Shown here piece after piece: positions 49,790-58,514 of a DNA stretch of 64,000 nt; position 1 is the first letter of the stretch; each line of letters starts with the position of its first letter. The notes beneath the pieces were generated by a model that did no database searches, was not told the origin of the DNA, and saw only the letters and a list, made by a program, of their open reading frames with translations. Location of the stretch: the NCBI GenBank assembly GCA_000818945.1, contig KN805383.1, positions 1-64,000 on the forward strand, read 5' to 3'. The stretch is from Schizochytrium sp. CCTCC M209059. Taxonomy: Eukaryota; Sar; Bigyra; Thraustochytrida; Thraustochytriidae. A program made the position numbers and the translations under genes.

Positions 49790-50932
49790 TTACACAGAGT
49801 TTCCTGTTCTTGCGACCGGATAAATATCGGGTTCCCGCAAAAGTAATATACTCACGAGTTCGTTTCGCTCCCAACGCTCCTCAAAGTCAATGGGTCCCCG
49901 TAGCCTGTCCGCGCGCGCGGTGAGCCACACTGAGAACTCGTTCGTGGACGTAAAACGTGGAAGATGACGCTCGCTTTCTGTCGTTGCGCTCATGGCGGCC
50001 AATCCTAAGCGCACAGCGGCAACATTCGGATCAAGAGCGTTGTCCTGATCGTCTGCGCTCTCAAGCGTCTCTGATACCGTTGATGTGTCCTTTTCATCGC
50101 CTCCTTTAGCTTGTTTTTTTACCTTTTCAGAAACAACGAGCGGATGGGTGCACATAATCTGGGCCTCTGCGCCGAGCACGACGAGGCATGGGACAAGACC
50201 AGTAATCCGAAGCGCTCTCGCGCTATGACGGGCGCAAAGATCTTCGGGCCGCCCTGCCCATGAATGTTTCTTGCGTGACCACGTATCGTCGTTCGATGTA
50301 ACTTCCCTCATATGATCAACGACCGACGCGACGGCATCGAGGGAGTCATCAACCGCGACGAATTGAACGACATAGTCTTGTGAAGTCTTGCATGATGCCA
50401 GCAAACGTGATACCTCCTGAAGGAGAGCGCGCTGCAAAGGATCCCATGTCGCCCAGAATATTGCAAGCGTGAATGTAGAAGGGTTGGCGAGCTTGGTGCG
50501 CTGACCTTGGAGCATGAAGATCTCGACATCATGAACGCGATTGTCTTCGATTTCCACTTCGTTGCCGATTGAAATGTCTGGAAACTTGTCTGCCACATGA
50601 GAAAGTTTCTTCTCGAGAGCATCGGGGTCCAAACGTAGCGCCTCTGCAACGTCAAGCGAGCACCATCCGCCCAATCCTACTCCGAGCAGCGTGGGCGCTG
50701 GTGATGGTGCTGTGGCTGCGGCTGCGGCTGCGGCTGCGACTTGGTCTGATCTCTGAGATAAAGCTGAAGATGTCGAAGACATCGAAGATGTCGAAGGCGC
50801 AGGCGGCCATAGCCTGCCTCGCCTCCAGACAAACATAGAGGACCCGTCTCTTGCGCTCGCGCTGCCAACGGCGGAATCCACGACTCTTGCTAGCGCTCGC
50901 AACACCTCATCTTCCTTGGGTTCCGTCGCCAT
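49790..50932 (-). CDS. thioredoxin-fold protein lacking the active-site cysteines
   Basis: 380 residues. A disordered Ser/Ala-rich N-terminus (about 45-80) precedes a short helical part and then a thioredoxin-like domain (about 120-260): FTLAIFWATWDPLQRALLQEVSRLL, VVQFVAVDDSLD and the cis-proline strand LRITGLVPCLVVLG. The position of the WCxxC redox motif reads W-A-T-W-D-P (about 160-165), so no dithiol chemistry is expected. WATWDP aligns with the WATWCGPC turn of TlpA/nucleoredoxin-like proteins. A charged C-terminal extension (about 265-380) includes FTSTNEFSVWLTARADRLRGP. The role may be structural, as in redox-inactive thioredoxin-like adaptors. No signal peptide. Confidence 0.7.
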   Translation of the reverse strand: MATEPKEDEVLRALARVVDSAVGSASARDGSSMFVWRRGRLWPPAPSTSSMSSTSSALSQRSDQVAAAAAAAATAPSPAPTLLGVGLGGWCSLDVAEALRLDPDALEKKLSHVADKFPDISIGNEVEIEDNRVHDVEIFMLQGQRTKLANPSTFTLAIFWATWDPLQRALLQEVSRLLASCKTSQDYVVQFVAVDDSLDAVASVVDHMREVTSNDDTWSRKKHSWAGRPEDLCARHSARALRITGLVPCLVVLGAEAQIMCTHPLVVSEKVKKQAKGGDEKDTSTVSETLESADDQDNALDPNVAAVRLGLAAMSATTESERHLPRFTSTNEFSVWLTARADRLRGPIDFEERWERNELVSILLLREPDIYPVARTGNSV

Positions 50933-51001
50933 GTCTTGCCTCTCTGATGATGATTGTCGAAAAGAGCAGAAAAGACAATTTTAAAAAGATAAAAAAAAAA
51001 A

Positions 51002-51016
51002 GTCGAAAAAAAAATT
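51002..51016 (-). terminator. likely Pol III terminator of tRNA-Arg(CCG)
   Basis: An A-run on the plus strand (T-run on the transcribed minus strand) directly after the tRNA 3' end. Confidence 0.6.
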
Positions 51017-51088
51017 AATCCACGCGGGAGATCGAATCCCGGACCACCCGCGTCGGAAACGGGCACTCTACCACTGAGCTACGCGGAC
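51017..51088 (-). tRNA. tRNA-Arg (anticodon CCG)
   Basis: A complete cloverleaf on the minus strand. The acceptor GTCCGCG/CGTGGAT has two wobble pairs. The D arm is GCTC-AGTGGTA-GAGT. The anticodon stem CCCGT/GCGGG encloses loop TTCCGAC with anticodon CCG. The variable loop is TGGTC and the T arm is CGGGA-TTCGATC-TCCCG. The discriminator appears as T, which is unusual. Reads CGG. Confidence 0.9.
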
Positions 51089-51767
51089 AGCTATTCGCCA
51101 TGTTATGCTGGCGATGTCTCAGGTATCCGCTTCCTCCGTTATAACTGACCGCTGCTTGCCGCGTCCGTCGGCCACGGCTCTCCAAAGAAAGTAAGTAAGA
51201 AACAAAGAAAGAAAGAAAGAAAGGAAGAAAGAAAGAAAAACAACAAAGCAAGAGAAACTCCGCTCTTTGCCTGTAGAAGTAAAGGTTTTCAAGATGGAGC
51301 GCCGCCTCCGCCTCGCCTCGCCTCGCCTCGCCTCGCCGCACCCGCCTCCGCTCCCTCGCGTCCCTCACCTCCTCGCTCGCTCTCTCCGTCCGCGCAGGGG
51401 CCGGCTTGGGCCTGGCCCGGCCCGGCCCGGCCCGGCCCGGCCCGGCGGCGTTCCGGCCCGAGCCCGGGGCGCTGTGCACGGCGGCGAGCGTGCTCGAGGT
51501 GCGCCTCCCTCGCTGCACGCGCTGCCTCACTTGAGCCGCGGCTTCCTCCGCCTCTTCTCCTTTCGCCTTCGTCTCCCTCCCTCTTTCCCTCTTTCCCTCT
51601 TTCCTTCTTTCTTTCCTTTTTTTCTTTCTTTCTTTCTTACTCTCTTTCTCTCTCTGTCTAGGCTAGCTGGCTAAAAGATGCAAGCCAGAGCGAGCGAGGT
51701 GAGGCTAAAGTTAGATAAGTTCTCCTACAGAAGCCGCGACCAGAGCGCCAAGAGCGACGCGCGGACG

Positions 51768-51819
<52 letters not shown>

Positions 51820-51917
51820 TGTGGCGTGCGTGCGTGCGGCGTGCGTGCGTGCGTGCGGCGTGCGTACGCGCGCGGGCGAGCCGCAGAGGCGCTTGGACGG
51901 GCGCGGGCCCGACGGCG
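51089..51917. other. intergenic region / leader of the VWA gene
   Basis: Contains purine-rich (GAAA)n (51200-51245), CCTCG (51311-51337) and GGCCC (51412-51446) arrays, a TTTC/CCCT-rich pyrimidine tract (51570-51650), and a long GTGC array (51766-51862) just upstream of the chosen VWA ATG. The plus-strand frame from 51678 through the array would encode Cys-Val-Arg-Ala repeats and is treated as leader. Confidence 0.6.
51766..51862. repeat. (GTGC)n array
   Basis: About 22 GTGC units with GTGGC and GCGGC interruptions. Confidence 0.95.
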
Positions 51918-53129
51918 ATGAGGGCCATCCTCAGACTCGCGGTGGGGCTCCTGGCCCTGGCCGCGAGGAACGCCGTCGCGCAGGACGACGACGAGGCGAC
52001 GCAGCTCGACGTCTTCTTCGTGCTGGACCAGAGCGGGTCCATCGCGGCGGCGGCGCCTCTGTGCGAGGCCGCAGATGACGAGGGCAGGGACTGCTGGGCG
52101 CTCGAAGCCGTGGCCTTTCGTGAGATTAATGTACAGCTTAGGGACGCTTTGGGTGGGTGGGCGAGCACCACCCAAACCAATGGCGTGACCGTGCCGGGAA
52201 ACACGGGCCTTGGCATGTCTGCGTGGACCTTTTCGTGCAACCAAACCACGAAAGAACCCATCTCCTTTAACTTGACAGACAACAACATGTACTACTCGGA
52301 CCTCTCCATGCTGGGCGCCACAAACTATTTGACGAGTAACTTGTCTCCTTCTGGCGGAACGTGCCCCTCCTTGAGTCTGGATACTGCTCTCGAGCTCGCT
52401 CTCGCGCAGCCAGATTTCAGACCCAACCGCGTCTTGGTGTTGCTCACTGACGGCGTTCTCGATCCCGCTGATTTAAATGCCACGCAGGACGTGGCTGCGA
52501 AAATCGCAGACGCTAACATTCCCGTCATTGTCGTCTCCGTAGGTGCCGTTGGCTGGGACGAAGACACAGCAATTGCAGTCTTTGGCGAAGGAACGCAAAT
52601 TTACGAAACGGACGACTTTGCAGACCTCCTCGGCTCTGTCGATGAAATTTCGGGGGTAATTGGCGACAATGCAGGCACCGCGCCGCCATCGAGCGACTCC
52701 TGGACCGCCGCAACCACGCCCACTGCGAGCAGAGACGTAGATACCTCCCCCTCCTCGAACTCCAAAACTGCGGCTGTCACGAGCTCTGTCTTTGGCGTCT
52801 GTTTCATTGCCCTCTTGGGGGCGGCCCTGGTTGTACTTCGTCGGAGACGGAACCACCTTTCGGGCAACCTCGTGGTTGCGTACCCTCATAACTCTGCGCC
52901 AGATGCCGGGGCAAAGGATTTGAACACGGCATATGATTTCCACAGGGAAAGTGATGAAGAACTTGGTCTCGACGATGCCGACCGTGATGACGGGGAATAT
53001 GAGGAGGACAATGACGCCGACGATAGCGAAGAAGACCGCGATCACTACCACACCCACGATGATGATGACGATGATGACGACTGGAATGAGAAATCGCACC
53101 GACACTACCGCCGCAGTGAGCGCCATTAA
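51918..53129 (+). CDS. von Willebrand factor A domain type I membrane protein
   Basis: Probably a surface adhesion or receptor protein. From the ATG at 51918 it has 403 residues. A cleavable signal peptide (1-21, ending AVAQ) is followed by a VWA domain (about 30-250) with the intact MIDAS DQSGS (Asp37, Ser39, Ser41), TGLGMSAWTF in the threonine strand, RPNRVLVLLTDGVLDP and IPVIVVSVGAVGWDE. A Ser/Thr-rich stalk (about 255-290) leads to one transmembrane helix (about 292-313, SSVFGVCFIALLGAALVVLRRRR). The cytosolic tail is highly acidic and ends in His/Asp-rich sequence. An in-frame ATG at 51678 precedes the GTGC array; the signal peptide at 51918 decides the start. Several NxT/NxS sites are visible in the ectodomain. 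Confidence 0.9.
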   Translation: MRAILRLAVGLLALAARNAVAQDDDEATQLDVFFVLDQSGSIAAAAPLCEAADDEGRDCWALEAVAFREINVQLRDALGGWASTTQTNGVTVPGNTGLGMSAWTFSCNQTTKEPISFNLTDNNMYYSDLSMLGATNYLTSNLSPSGGTCPSLSLDTALELALAQPDFRPNRVLVLLTDGVLDPADLNATQDVAAKIADANIPVIVVSVGAVGWDEDTAIAVFGEGTQIYETDDFADLLGSVDEISGVIGDNAGTAPPSSDSWTAATTPTASRDVDTSPSSNSKTAAVTSSVFGVCFIALLGAALVVLRRRRNHLSGNLVVAYPHNSAPDAGAKDLNTAYDFHRESDEELGLDDADRDDGEYEEDNDADDSEEDRDHYHTHDDDDDDDDWNEKSHRHYRRSERH

Positions 53130-53757
53130 AGCTCATGCCGTGATCTCAAATGAACAACGGCAACCTCCATTGTCTCTTCTTCAACTCGCGCCCTGCGACG
53201 TGGCATTGAAGATTTGTAGCAGTACTGACCTCAAGAGTATCCGCGTAGCTTCTCACGACCGTACCCTACCCTACGAGTAAGATTACATGGGACTTAATCT
53301 ATTGCTTATGTACTGCTTTAAAAGAAGAAGAAGAAGACAAACAAAGGAAAAAAAGAAAAGAAAAAAAAAGGAATGATCCTTTTGCTTTTCGAGACCTTCG
53401 TTTCCTCTGGCGTCTTGATGCGCAAAGCCCACCGAGCGTTCATCGTCTTGCGAGCTTGCAATTTCATAGCATGCAGCTCAAACAGTCTTATACGACTGTG
53501 GGAGATCGATTCGGTTGAAGAACCTTCTTCTGGATCATTGTCGATATTTAAAATTCGAGGGTTTTTTATCAACGGATAAATATTATGTGCGTGGCACATT
53601 GCGAGCATCGACGCTGCACACATGCAAGCAGAACGCTCATCGCAGGACGTCGCGCGCCTCACGCGCGCGGCGTCGCAGTGTCTTTGCGCCTCTGTTGGCT
53701 CTACGTCGTGCCGCGAGCAGCGGCAGCGAGAGAAGATCTGACATAGTCGATCTCAGC
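53130..53757. other. intergenic region (same-strand)
   Basis: Between the VWA gene and the kelch-type gene. A GAAGAAGAAG/AAAAG purine run lies at 53322-53371. The frame upstream of 53758 is open but has no ATG. Confidence 0.55.
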
Positions 53758-56415
53758 ATGGCCTCGCGAGCAGCACGGCCCCTGAGGCCACCCATGATGA
53801 CGCTCTTGACAACGTTGATGGCGATGATTGCCATGATACCAGGCGCGAAAGCCATCAACTGGGCGCAATGTACGGGCAACCGCACGCAAAACAACGTCAT
53901 CCCGTACTACAATGGGTGGACGGCGCGATGGGGCCACGGTCTCGTAGCAGATGAAGACGCAGGGCGCATCTATTTGCTTGGCGGTGACGACTATCGCGGG
54001 TGGAAGGACGGTGGCGGCAAGCTGCACAATGATGTTTGGAGGACAACAGGCGCTAGCTGGTCAAGATTCAAGAAAATCGTCACTAGCGAGGTGAGAATGG
54101 CCTCGCAGCTCAGCTGGCGGCGGGTTTGGCCAGACAAGTTACCTCCTACAGGAACGGGATACTACGAGTGGCTCGAGTGCTTCTCGAGGCCATGGCAAGG
54201 AGCTGCAGAGTGCACAAGCACCGAGGACCCTTTTGACGGAGATCTCCGTCGCTGGTCACCTCGGCGGAATCATGCCACGACGTACTGGAAACGATCCTCT
54301 GGTGACAGCGATGTCATTTGGGTCATTGGCGGTCTCGCGGCGGACGAGACGGGCTCGCGTGCAGACCACGCCGTCCAGCTACGCAATGACGTATGGGCCT
54401 CAAGCAATGGGGCTACGTGGACGCTAGTGAACCCCGGGTGCCGATTCGAGGATGTGCAGGCGAATCCAGGCCTCGGCGCTGAGCATTCGATGTGTCGTAG
54501 CGATGTCGATTGCTACGGCGAGTCGCAGTGTGTCGACGTGCTGACTGGCCTGCCTCTAACGGCTCTTTCCATGAACGGCGGCCGCTGCTCATGCACCATG
54601 TTTCGCCCCCGCGAGAGACACGCGGTTGCAGTATTTAATAATCGCCTATATCTTAGTGGAGGCATTACCCACGTGCGCGCCACAGACTGTGGAGATTTCC
54701 CTTGCAATGAAGGAGCCTACGCTACTGTCGCCGACGACATATGGTACACCGATGACGGCATCTCGTGGCAGCAGCTCACGGGAATCTCGCACGCCTATGC
54801 AGACCACGGTCTCATTCCACGCAACGGGGCCCTTTGGCTTGTGACAATGGGCCAAGACGCAGTTAATGCCCTCACCACGCCAACGAGCGCACAGGATCGC
54901 TCGCTCGCAGTCCACGAGCTCGGTGGAAAGTACTTGGCCGGCCTCCAGTGGCCGCGTACGGTGGAACAACGCGACGTCGGTCCTGATTTTGACGAAGACT
55001 TTGTCTTCATCGCCTCAGCAAACGAAGTGTACAAGTATACCCTGGGCAGTGGTTGGGCCAGAGTTTCCAACGACACGAACAACGTCGCAGGCACAGTTCA
55101 CGTATGGGCCGATGCTCCCGTTTGGCGCGTCCAGGGTGACATGACCGCTGCAGATGCAGCAGCGCTCGAGGCTGCGGGCATTTCAACGCTGCGAGAATTG
55201 GCTGCTGTCGGTCCACAAACCGTGGTATCCTTGCGTAGTGATAGCGATGTGCTTTACATTTGCCGTTACAAGTACCGTGCAATTGCAATCTTGAACAAGT
55301 GCGCGCTCAAGCCAAACTACGGGGACGGGTATTGGAACTCAACACATCGTGCCGAAATCTTGGCCCCCATGACGCATCCCTATTTACGTTCTACATGGAC
55401 GACGTCGAGCGATACGAGCAGCACGACCGAGGACGAGGATGCCGAAGAGGCACATTATATTTATGGAAGCGACGGGTGCGAGCAGGCCGAACTGGATGAG
55501 GAAAAGATTGCGCATCTTGACGAGATGAGCACGTATCGAAGCAACGCAGCCGCGGGCATCATCAGCCTCTCCTGCCGCTGGGGATTTCCTGATCGCACCC
55601 AGATCGGCGCAGTAAACTTTGGTGGAAAACTCTACGTTGCAGGAGGCAAGATTGTGAACCGCCCCGATGATCTCGTCTTTGAGGAGCGTGGTGATACCTG
55701 GTATCGCGACGATACGGTCCCTTTGACGTTGATGTCAACTAAGCCGGAGGATAGCACCTCCGATACCGAATTCGAGTTTTCTTGCGACGAGAATGACTGC
55801 CTCTTCGAGTACAAGGTCGAGGTGATGGCGGACGACGACTCGTCCGTGGTGGAGATGCTTCAAGATTGGATCATGAGCACGGGTGCGACGTTTGATCTAC
55901 TCGAGCTCTTTCCCGGCGGAGGGCGCTATCGCATGACGGTGCGCGCCATCGACCCGGCGGGAAACGTCGACAATGTATATGCAGAGGGCCGAAACCAGTA
56001 CACGTGGACCTATGTGCCCAAGGTTCCCGTGGGGCTGATTATGGGCATACTCTTTATTTTTGCCCTTCTCGGACTGGCCGTGTACCTGGAGATGCGTCGT
56101 CGCAAGAAGAAGGCCGCACTCGAGCGTTATGCCCTCAAGCGCATGCGTCGCAAGTTCAAGGGCATGCAGAAACGCAACCAAAACGAAAAGAATAAAAAGA
56201 AGAAAGGCAAGAAAGGCAAAAAGGGCAAAAAGAAAGGCGGCGGAAAGGACACGGACGGCACAAGTTCTGGCAAGAAAAAGAAGAAGAAGAAGTCTGGCGA
56301 CACTGTGGGGGCGAACGACAAGAAAAGGAAAAAGAAGAAGAAGAAACAAGTTGGCATTCCTGCCTCTGCAGACGATGGTCCTCGAAAACGGAAGAAGAAG
56401 AAGAAGAATGTGTAA
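53758..56415 (+). CDS. kelch-type secretory membrane protein with lysine-rich tail
   Basis: 885 residues from the first ATG, of unknown function. A signal peptide (about 1-32, hydrophobic TLLTTLMAMIAMIPGAKA) leads to an ectodomain with kelch-like beta-propeller repeats: WGHGLVADEDAGRIYLLGG, HNDVWRTTGASW, VIWVIGGLAADE, RNDVWASSNGATW, RERHAVAVFNNRLYLSGG, DIWYTDDGISWQQL, KLYVAGGK. Between the propeller blades sits a helix-hairpin-like segment ADAAALEAAGISTLRELAAVG (about residue 460). A later beta-rich part (SDTEFEFSCDENDCLFEYKVE, YRMTVRAIDPAGNVDNVY) resembles the Ig-like AIDxAGN pattern of extracellular domains. One transmembrane helix (about 761-780, VGLIMGILFIFALLGLAVYLE) precedes a tail of about 100 residues made largely of Lys, Gly and Arg. 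Type I orientation is inferred. Confidence 0.8.
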   Translation: MASRAARPLRPPMMTLLTTLMAMIAMIPGAKAINWAQCTGNRTQNNVIPYYNGWTARWGHGLVADEDAGRIYLLGGDDYRGWKDGGGKLHNDVWRTTGASWSRFKKIVTSEVRMASQLSWRRVWPDKLPPTGTGYYEWLECFSRPWQGAAECTSTEDPFDGDLRRWSPRRNHATTYWKRSSGDSDVIWVIGGLAADETGSRADHAVQLRNDVWASSNGATWTLVNPGCRFEDVQANPGLGAEHSMCRSDVDCYGESQCVDVLTGLPLTALSMNGGRCSCTMFRPRERHAVAVFNNRLYLSGGITHVRATDCGDFPCNEGAYATVADDIWYTDDGISWQQLTGISHAYADHGLIPRNGALWLVTMGQDAVNALTTPTSAQDRSLAVHELGGKYLAGLQWPRTVEQRDVGPDFDEDFVFIASANEVYKYTLGSGWARVSNDTNNVAGTVHVWADAPVWRVQGDMTAADAAALEAAGISTLRELAAVGPQTVVSLRSDSDVLYICRYKYRAIAILNKCALKPNYGDGYWNSTHRAEILAPMTHPYLRSTWTTSSDTSSTTEDEDAEEAHYIYGSDGCEQAELDEEKIAHLDEMSTYRSNAAAGIISLSCRWGFPDRTQIGAVNFGGKLYVAGGKIVNRPDDLVFEERGDTWYRDDTVPLTLMSTKPEDSTSDTEFEFSCDENDCLFEYKVEVMADDDSSVVEMLQDWIMSTGATFDLLELFPGGGRYRMTVRAIDPAGNVDNVYAEGRNQYTWTYVPKVPVGLIMGILFIFALLGLAVYLEMRRRKKKAALERYALKRMRRKFKGMQKRNQNEKNKKKKGKKGKKGKKKGGGKDTDGTSSGKKKKKKKSGDTVGANDKKRKKKKKKQVGIPASADDGPRKRKKKKKNV

Positions 56416-56618
56416 AGAATGTTTTGTTGTTATCAACACTTACTGAAGGAAAGTCATCAACGGATGAGATCGATTTGTAGGCTTTGCCTATTTTCCACAA
56501 CAAGTCACGCATGTGTATCCCTTGACAACAACTTACTTGAGCCTGGGTCGTTCTGTATCTGGTGGAATTGCAAAAGAAAATTTGTCGTGCGTCAGCGACG
56601 AAATGGTATAATTTTGCA
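56416..56618. other. short convergent intergenic region
   Basis: 203 bp with no repeat or gene-like feature seen. Confidence 0.6.
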
Positions 56619-58514
56619 TTAGAGAAGCGCAATCACGGATGTCACGACGGCGGTCATGATGAGGGGGGCAGCAACACTAAAGGCTGAGCTGGGGGTGCTG
56701 GTGGTCGGAGCCTCAGTGGCGGTGGCTTCCGCAAAAGTCTGATAGGACGGCTCGCCGCTCTCGGCGCGCACACAAACATCCATGAGCGTCTCGTTCGTGA
56801 GACCGGTCGTGACGACCACCTCAAAGACCGTGAGCGAGGAGCTGACAGCTCCCGAGGCAATGAGAAGGTCCTTGTCGAATTCGTTCTCCGAGGCAGCAAG
56901 AAAGTACATGGCTTCTGGATCGGCAAGATCGGCCTGAGTGCCCACCTCGCAGTCCTGGGTCACGGCGTTGAACGAGTGGAAGATCGGGCTCGAAATGTTC
57001 GAGATGTCCATGACCGCAATGAGACCGGGACGTTCGAGGCCGACAAAGAGCAGATCAAGACCATCAAGGTGTGCCACGGCGAGGGCTTCAACCTCGGAGC
57101 CCTTGTCCTTGGACCGCTTCTCTTCGTTGAGCTGTGCATCGTTGGCGTTGAAAAAGGCCCGTGCATACTTTACCATCATTTTGGCAAACTGATCGCCGGA
57201 ATCAAAGACCATCTCGCCAGTCTCACCATCAACAACACTAAAGCTGCGAGCGCCGTAAAGGTAGAGGCCCTCGAGTTCACCGTCAACGTTGACGGGGCCG
57301 GTGGGAAGCTCCTTGAGGTCGGAGAGGATGGTCTCATCGGCAGAATCGAGAATGTTGTCCGCAATGGTGATAAAGGTCGTGTCATCGTCCTTTGCCTCGA
57401 GGATATAATTGCCCTCGGCGTCGGTCGTGAGTCGGAGATCAAGATCCTCCTCGATACCAGTGACGTCACCTTCATTGGCTGTAACCACGAAAGTTTTATC
57501 GTTCTGTGTCACGGCCTTGATGGTGTCGGGTTGATAGATGCCCTTGACGCCCTTGAAAGTGCGAATGTCGACAATGTCATCCTCCACGAGATCGATCGCA
57601 TTGTTTTCCAGGCTATGGTCCTTGAAACCAAGAGGTATGATGCGCACCGGCTCGGATGAGATGTCTGGCGTCGTGTCGCTGTTGCCTTCGTACACCAAAA
57701 GAAGGTTGACTTCTTGGCAGCTCACATAGATCTCGTAGTTGCCCTCATCGTCGGCTTCGCTGTAGGTGATGAACTCAGGCTCAATATAGCTGATAAAGTC
57801 GGCGATGTCGACGCCGGGAAGGTTCGGATTGTGAGCTCCTTCGGGAACCTCGGTAATGGAGAGATCGGCGAGGTCGCTATGGGAAACCTTGTACGTGGAA
57901 GTGCTCTTGAAGTCGGTCGCGCACACCTGCGTCACGCCGCCATGCGGGTTCACACCGTTATCGGGCTCGCCTTCGTTGGCGCTGTAGAGACATGCCTCGC
58001 CGGGACCAAAGCTAACATGGTCTGGAAGCGCGTTGCCCGTGGTCACATTCGAAATGACGCTCATGGTCACAGCGTCAACAATCATCAGGAAACCGAGGTC
58101 TGTCTGCACTGGGGCAGCCACGGCCACGGCGAAGACCTTGTCGCGCGAGTTGTAGACGACAGAGTTGGGGGTGCCATCGACGATCAGAGAGCTTGTGAGC
58201 TCGAGGTTGAAGTCCCCAGATGCATTGCGATCCAAGTGGTAAATGTCAACTTGTTCGAGATCTGTGTTCACGGCCCAAAGGTTGAGTTCATCCTTGTCCA
58301 GATAGAAATACTCGGCAAGTCCCTCCGTGTCCGCAGCAGAGCCAAAGACCTCGCGGAGGTCGAGGTGGACCAGCTTGCGGAGGAAAACGCGTTCACCCGT
58401 GGCCTCGGACTGCGCGTACTGGGTTGCGGCAGCGGGCACGGTGATTGTGGGCGCGGCCAGGGCAGACGACGTGGCGAGCGCTAGCACGCAGACGATCGAG
58501 GCGAAAAGGTTCAT
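56619..58514 (-). CDS. choice-of-anchor-I-like extracellular propeller protein
   Basis: 631 residues from the ATG at 58514. A clear signal peptide (MNLFASIVCVLALATSSALA) and a hydrophobic C-terminus (LIMTAVVTSVIALL after a Thr/Ser/Ala-rich stretch) suggest a GPI-anchored surface protein. The body is a beta-propeller of the type seen in bacterial choice-of-anchor-I and alkaline-phosphatase-associated proteins: GTPNSVVYNSRDKVFAVAV, DHVSFGPGEACLYSANEGEP, GVDIADF, IRTFKGVKGIYQPDTIKAV, VVTANEGDV, the region FSVVDGETGEMVFDSGDQFAK, and KDKGSEVEALAVAHLDGLDLLFVGLERPG. Function in the family is not established. An upstream in-frame ATG at 58739 would put 75 residues before the signal peptide, so I rejected it. 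Confidence 0.8.
   Translation of the reverse strand: MNLFASIVCVLALATSSALAAPTITVPAAATQYAQSEATGERVFLRKLVHLDLREVFGSAADTEGLAEYFYLDKDELNLWAVNTDLEQVDIYHLDRNASGDFNLELTSSLIVDGTPNSVVYNSRDKVFAVAVAAPVQTDLGFLMIVDAVTMSVISNVTTGNALPDHVSFGPGEACLYSANEGEPDNGVNPHGGVTQVCATDFKSTSTYKVSHSDLADLSITEVPEGAHNPNLPGVDIADFISYIEPEFITYSEADDEGNYEIYVSCQEVNLLLVYEGNSDTTPDISSEPVRIIPLGFKDHSLENNAIDLVEDDIVDIRTFKGVKGIYQPDTIKAVTQNDKTFVVTANEGDVTGIEEDLDLRLTTDAEGNYILEAKDDDTTFITIADNILDSADETILSDLKELPTGPVNVDGELEGLYLYGARSFSVVDGETGEMVFDSGDQFAKMMVKYARAFFNANDAQLNEEKRSKDKGSEVEALAVAHLDGLDLLFVGLERPGLIAVMDISNISSPIFHSFNAVTQDCEVGTQADLADPEAMYFLAASENEFDKDLLIASGAVSSSLTVFEVVVTTGLTNETLMDVCVRAESGEPSYQTFAEATATEAPTTSTPSSAFSVAAPLIMTAVVTSVIALL

Noticed and set aside
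51678..51917. Longer N-terminus for the VWA protein
   Set aside because: It would bury the signal peptide 80 residues inside the protein and is coded by a GTGC array.
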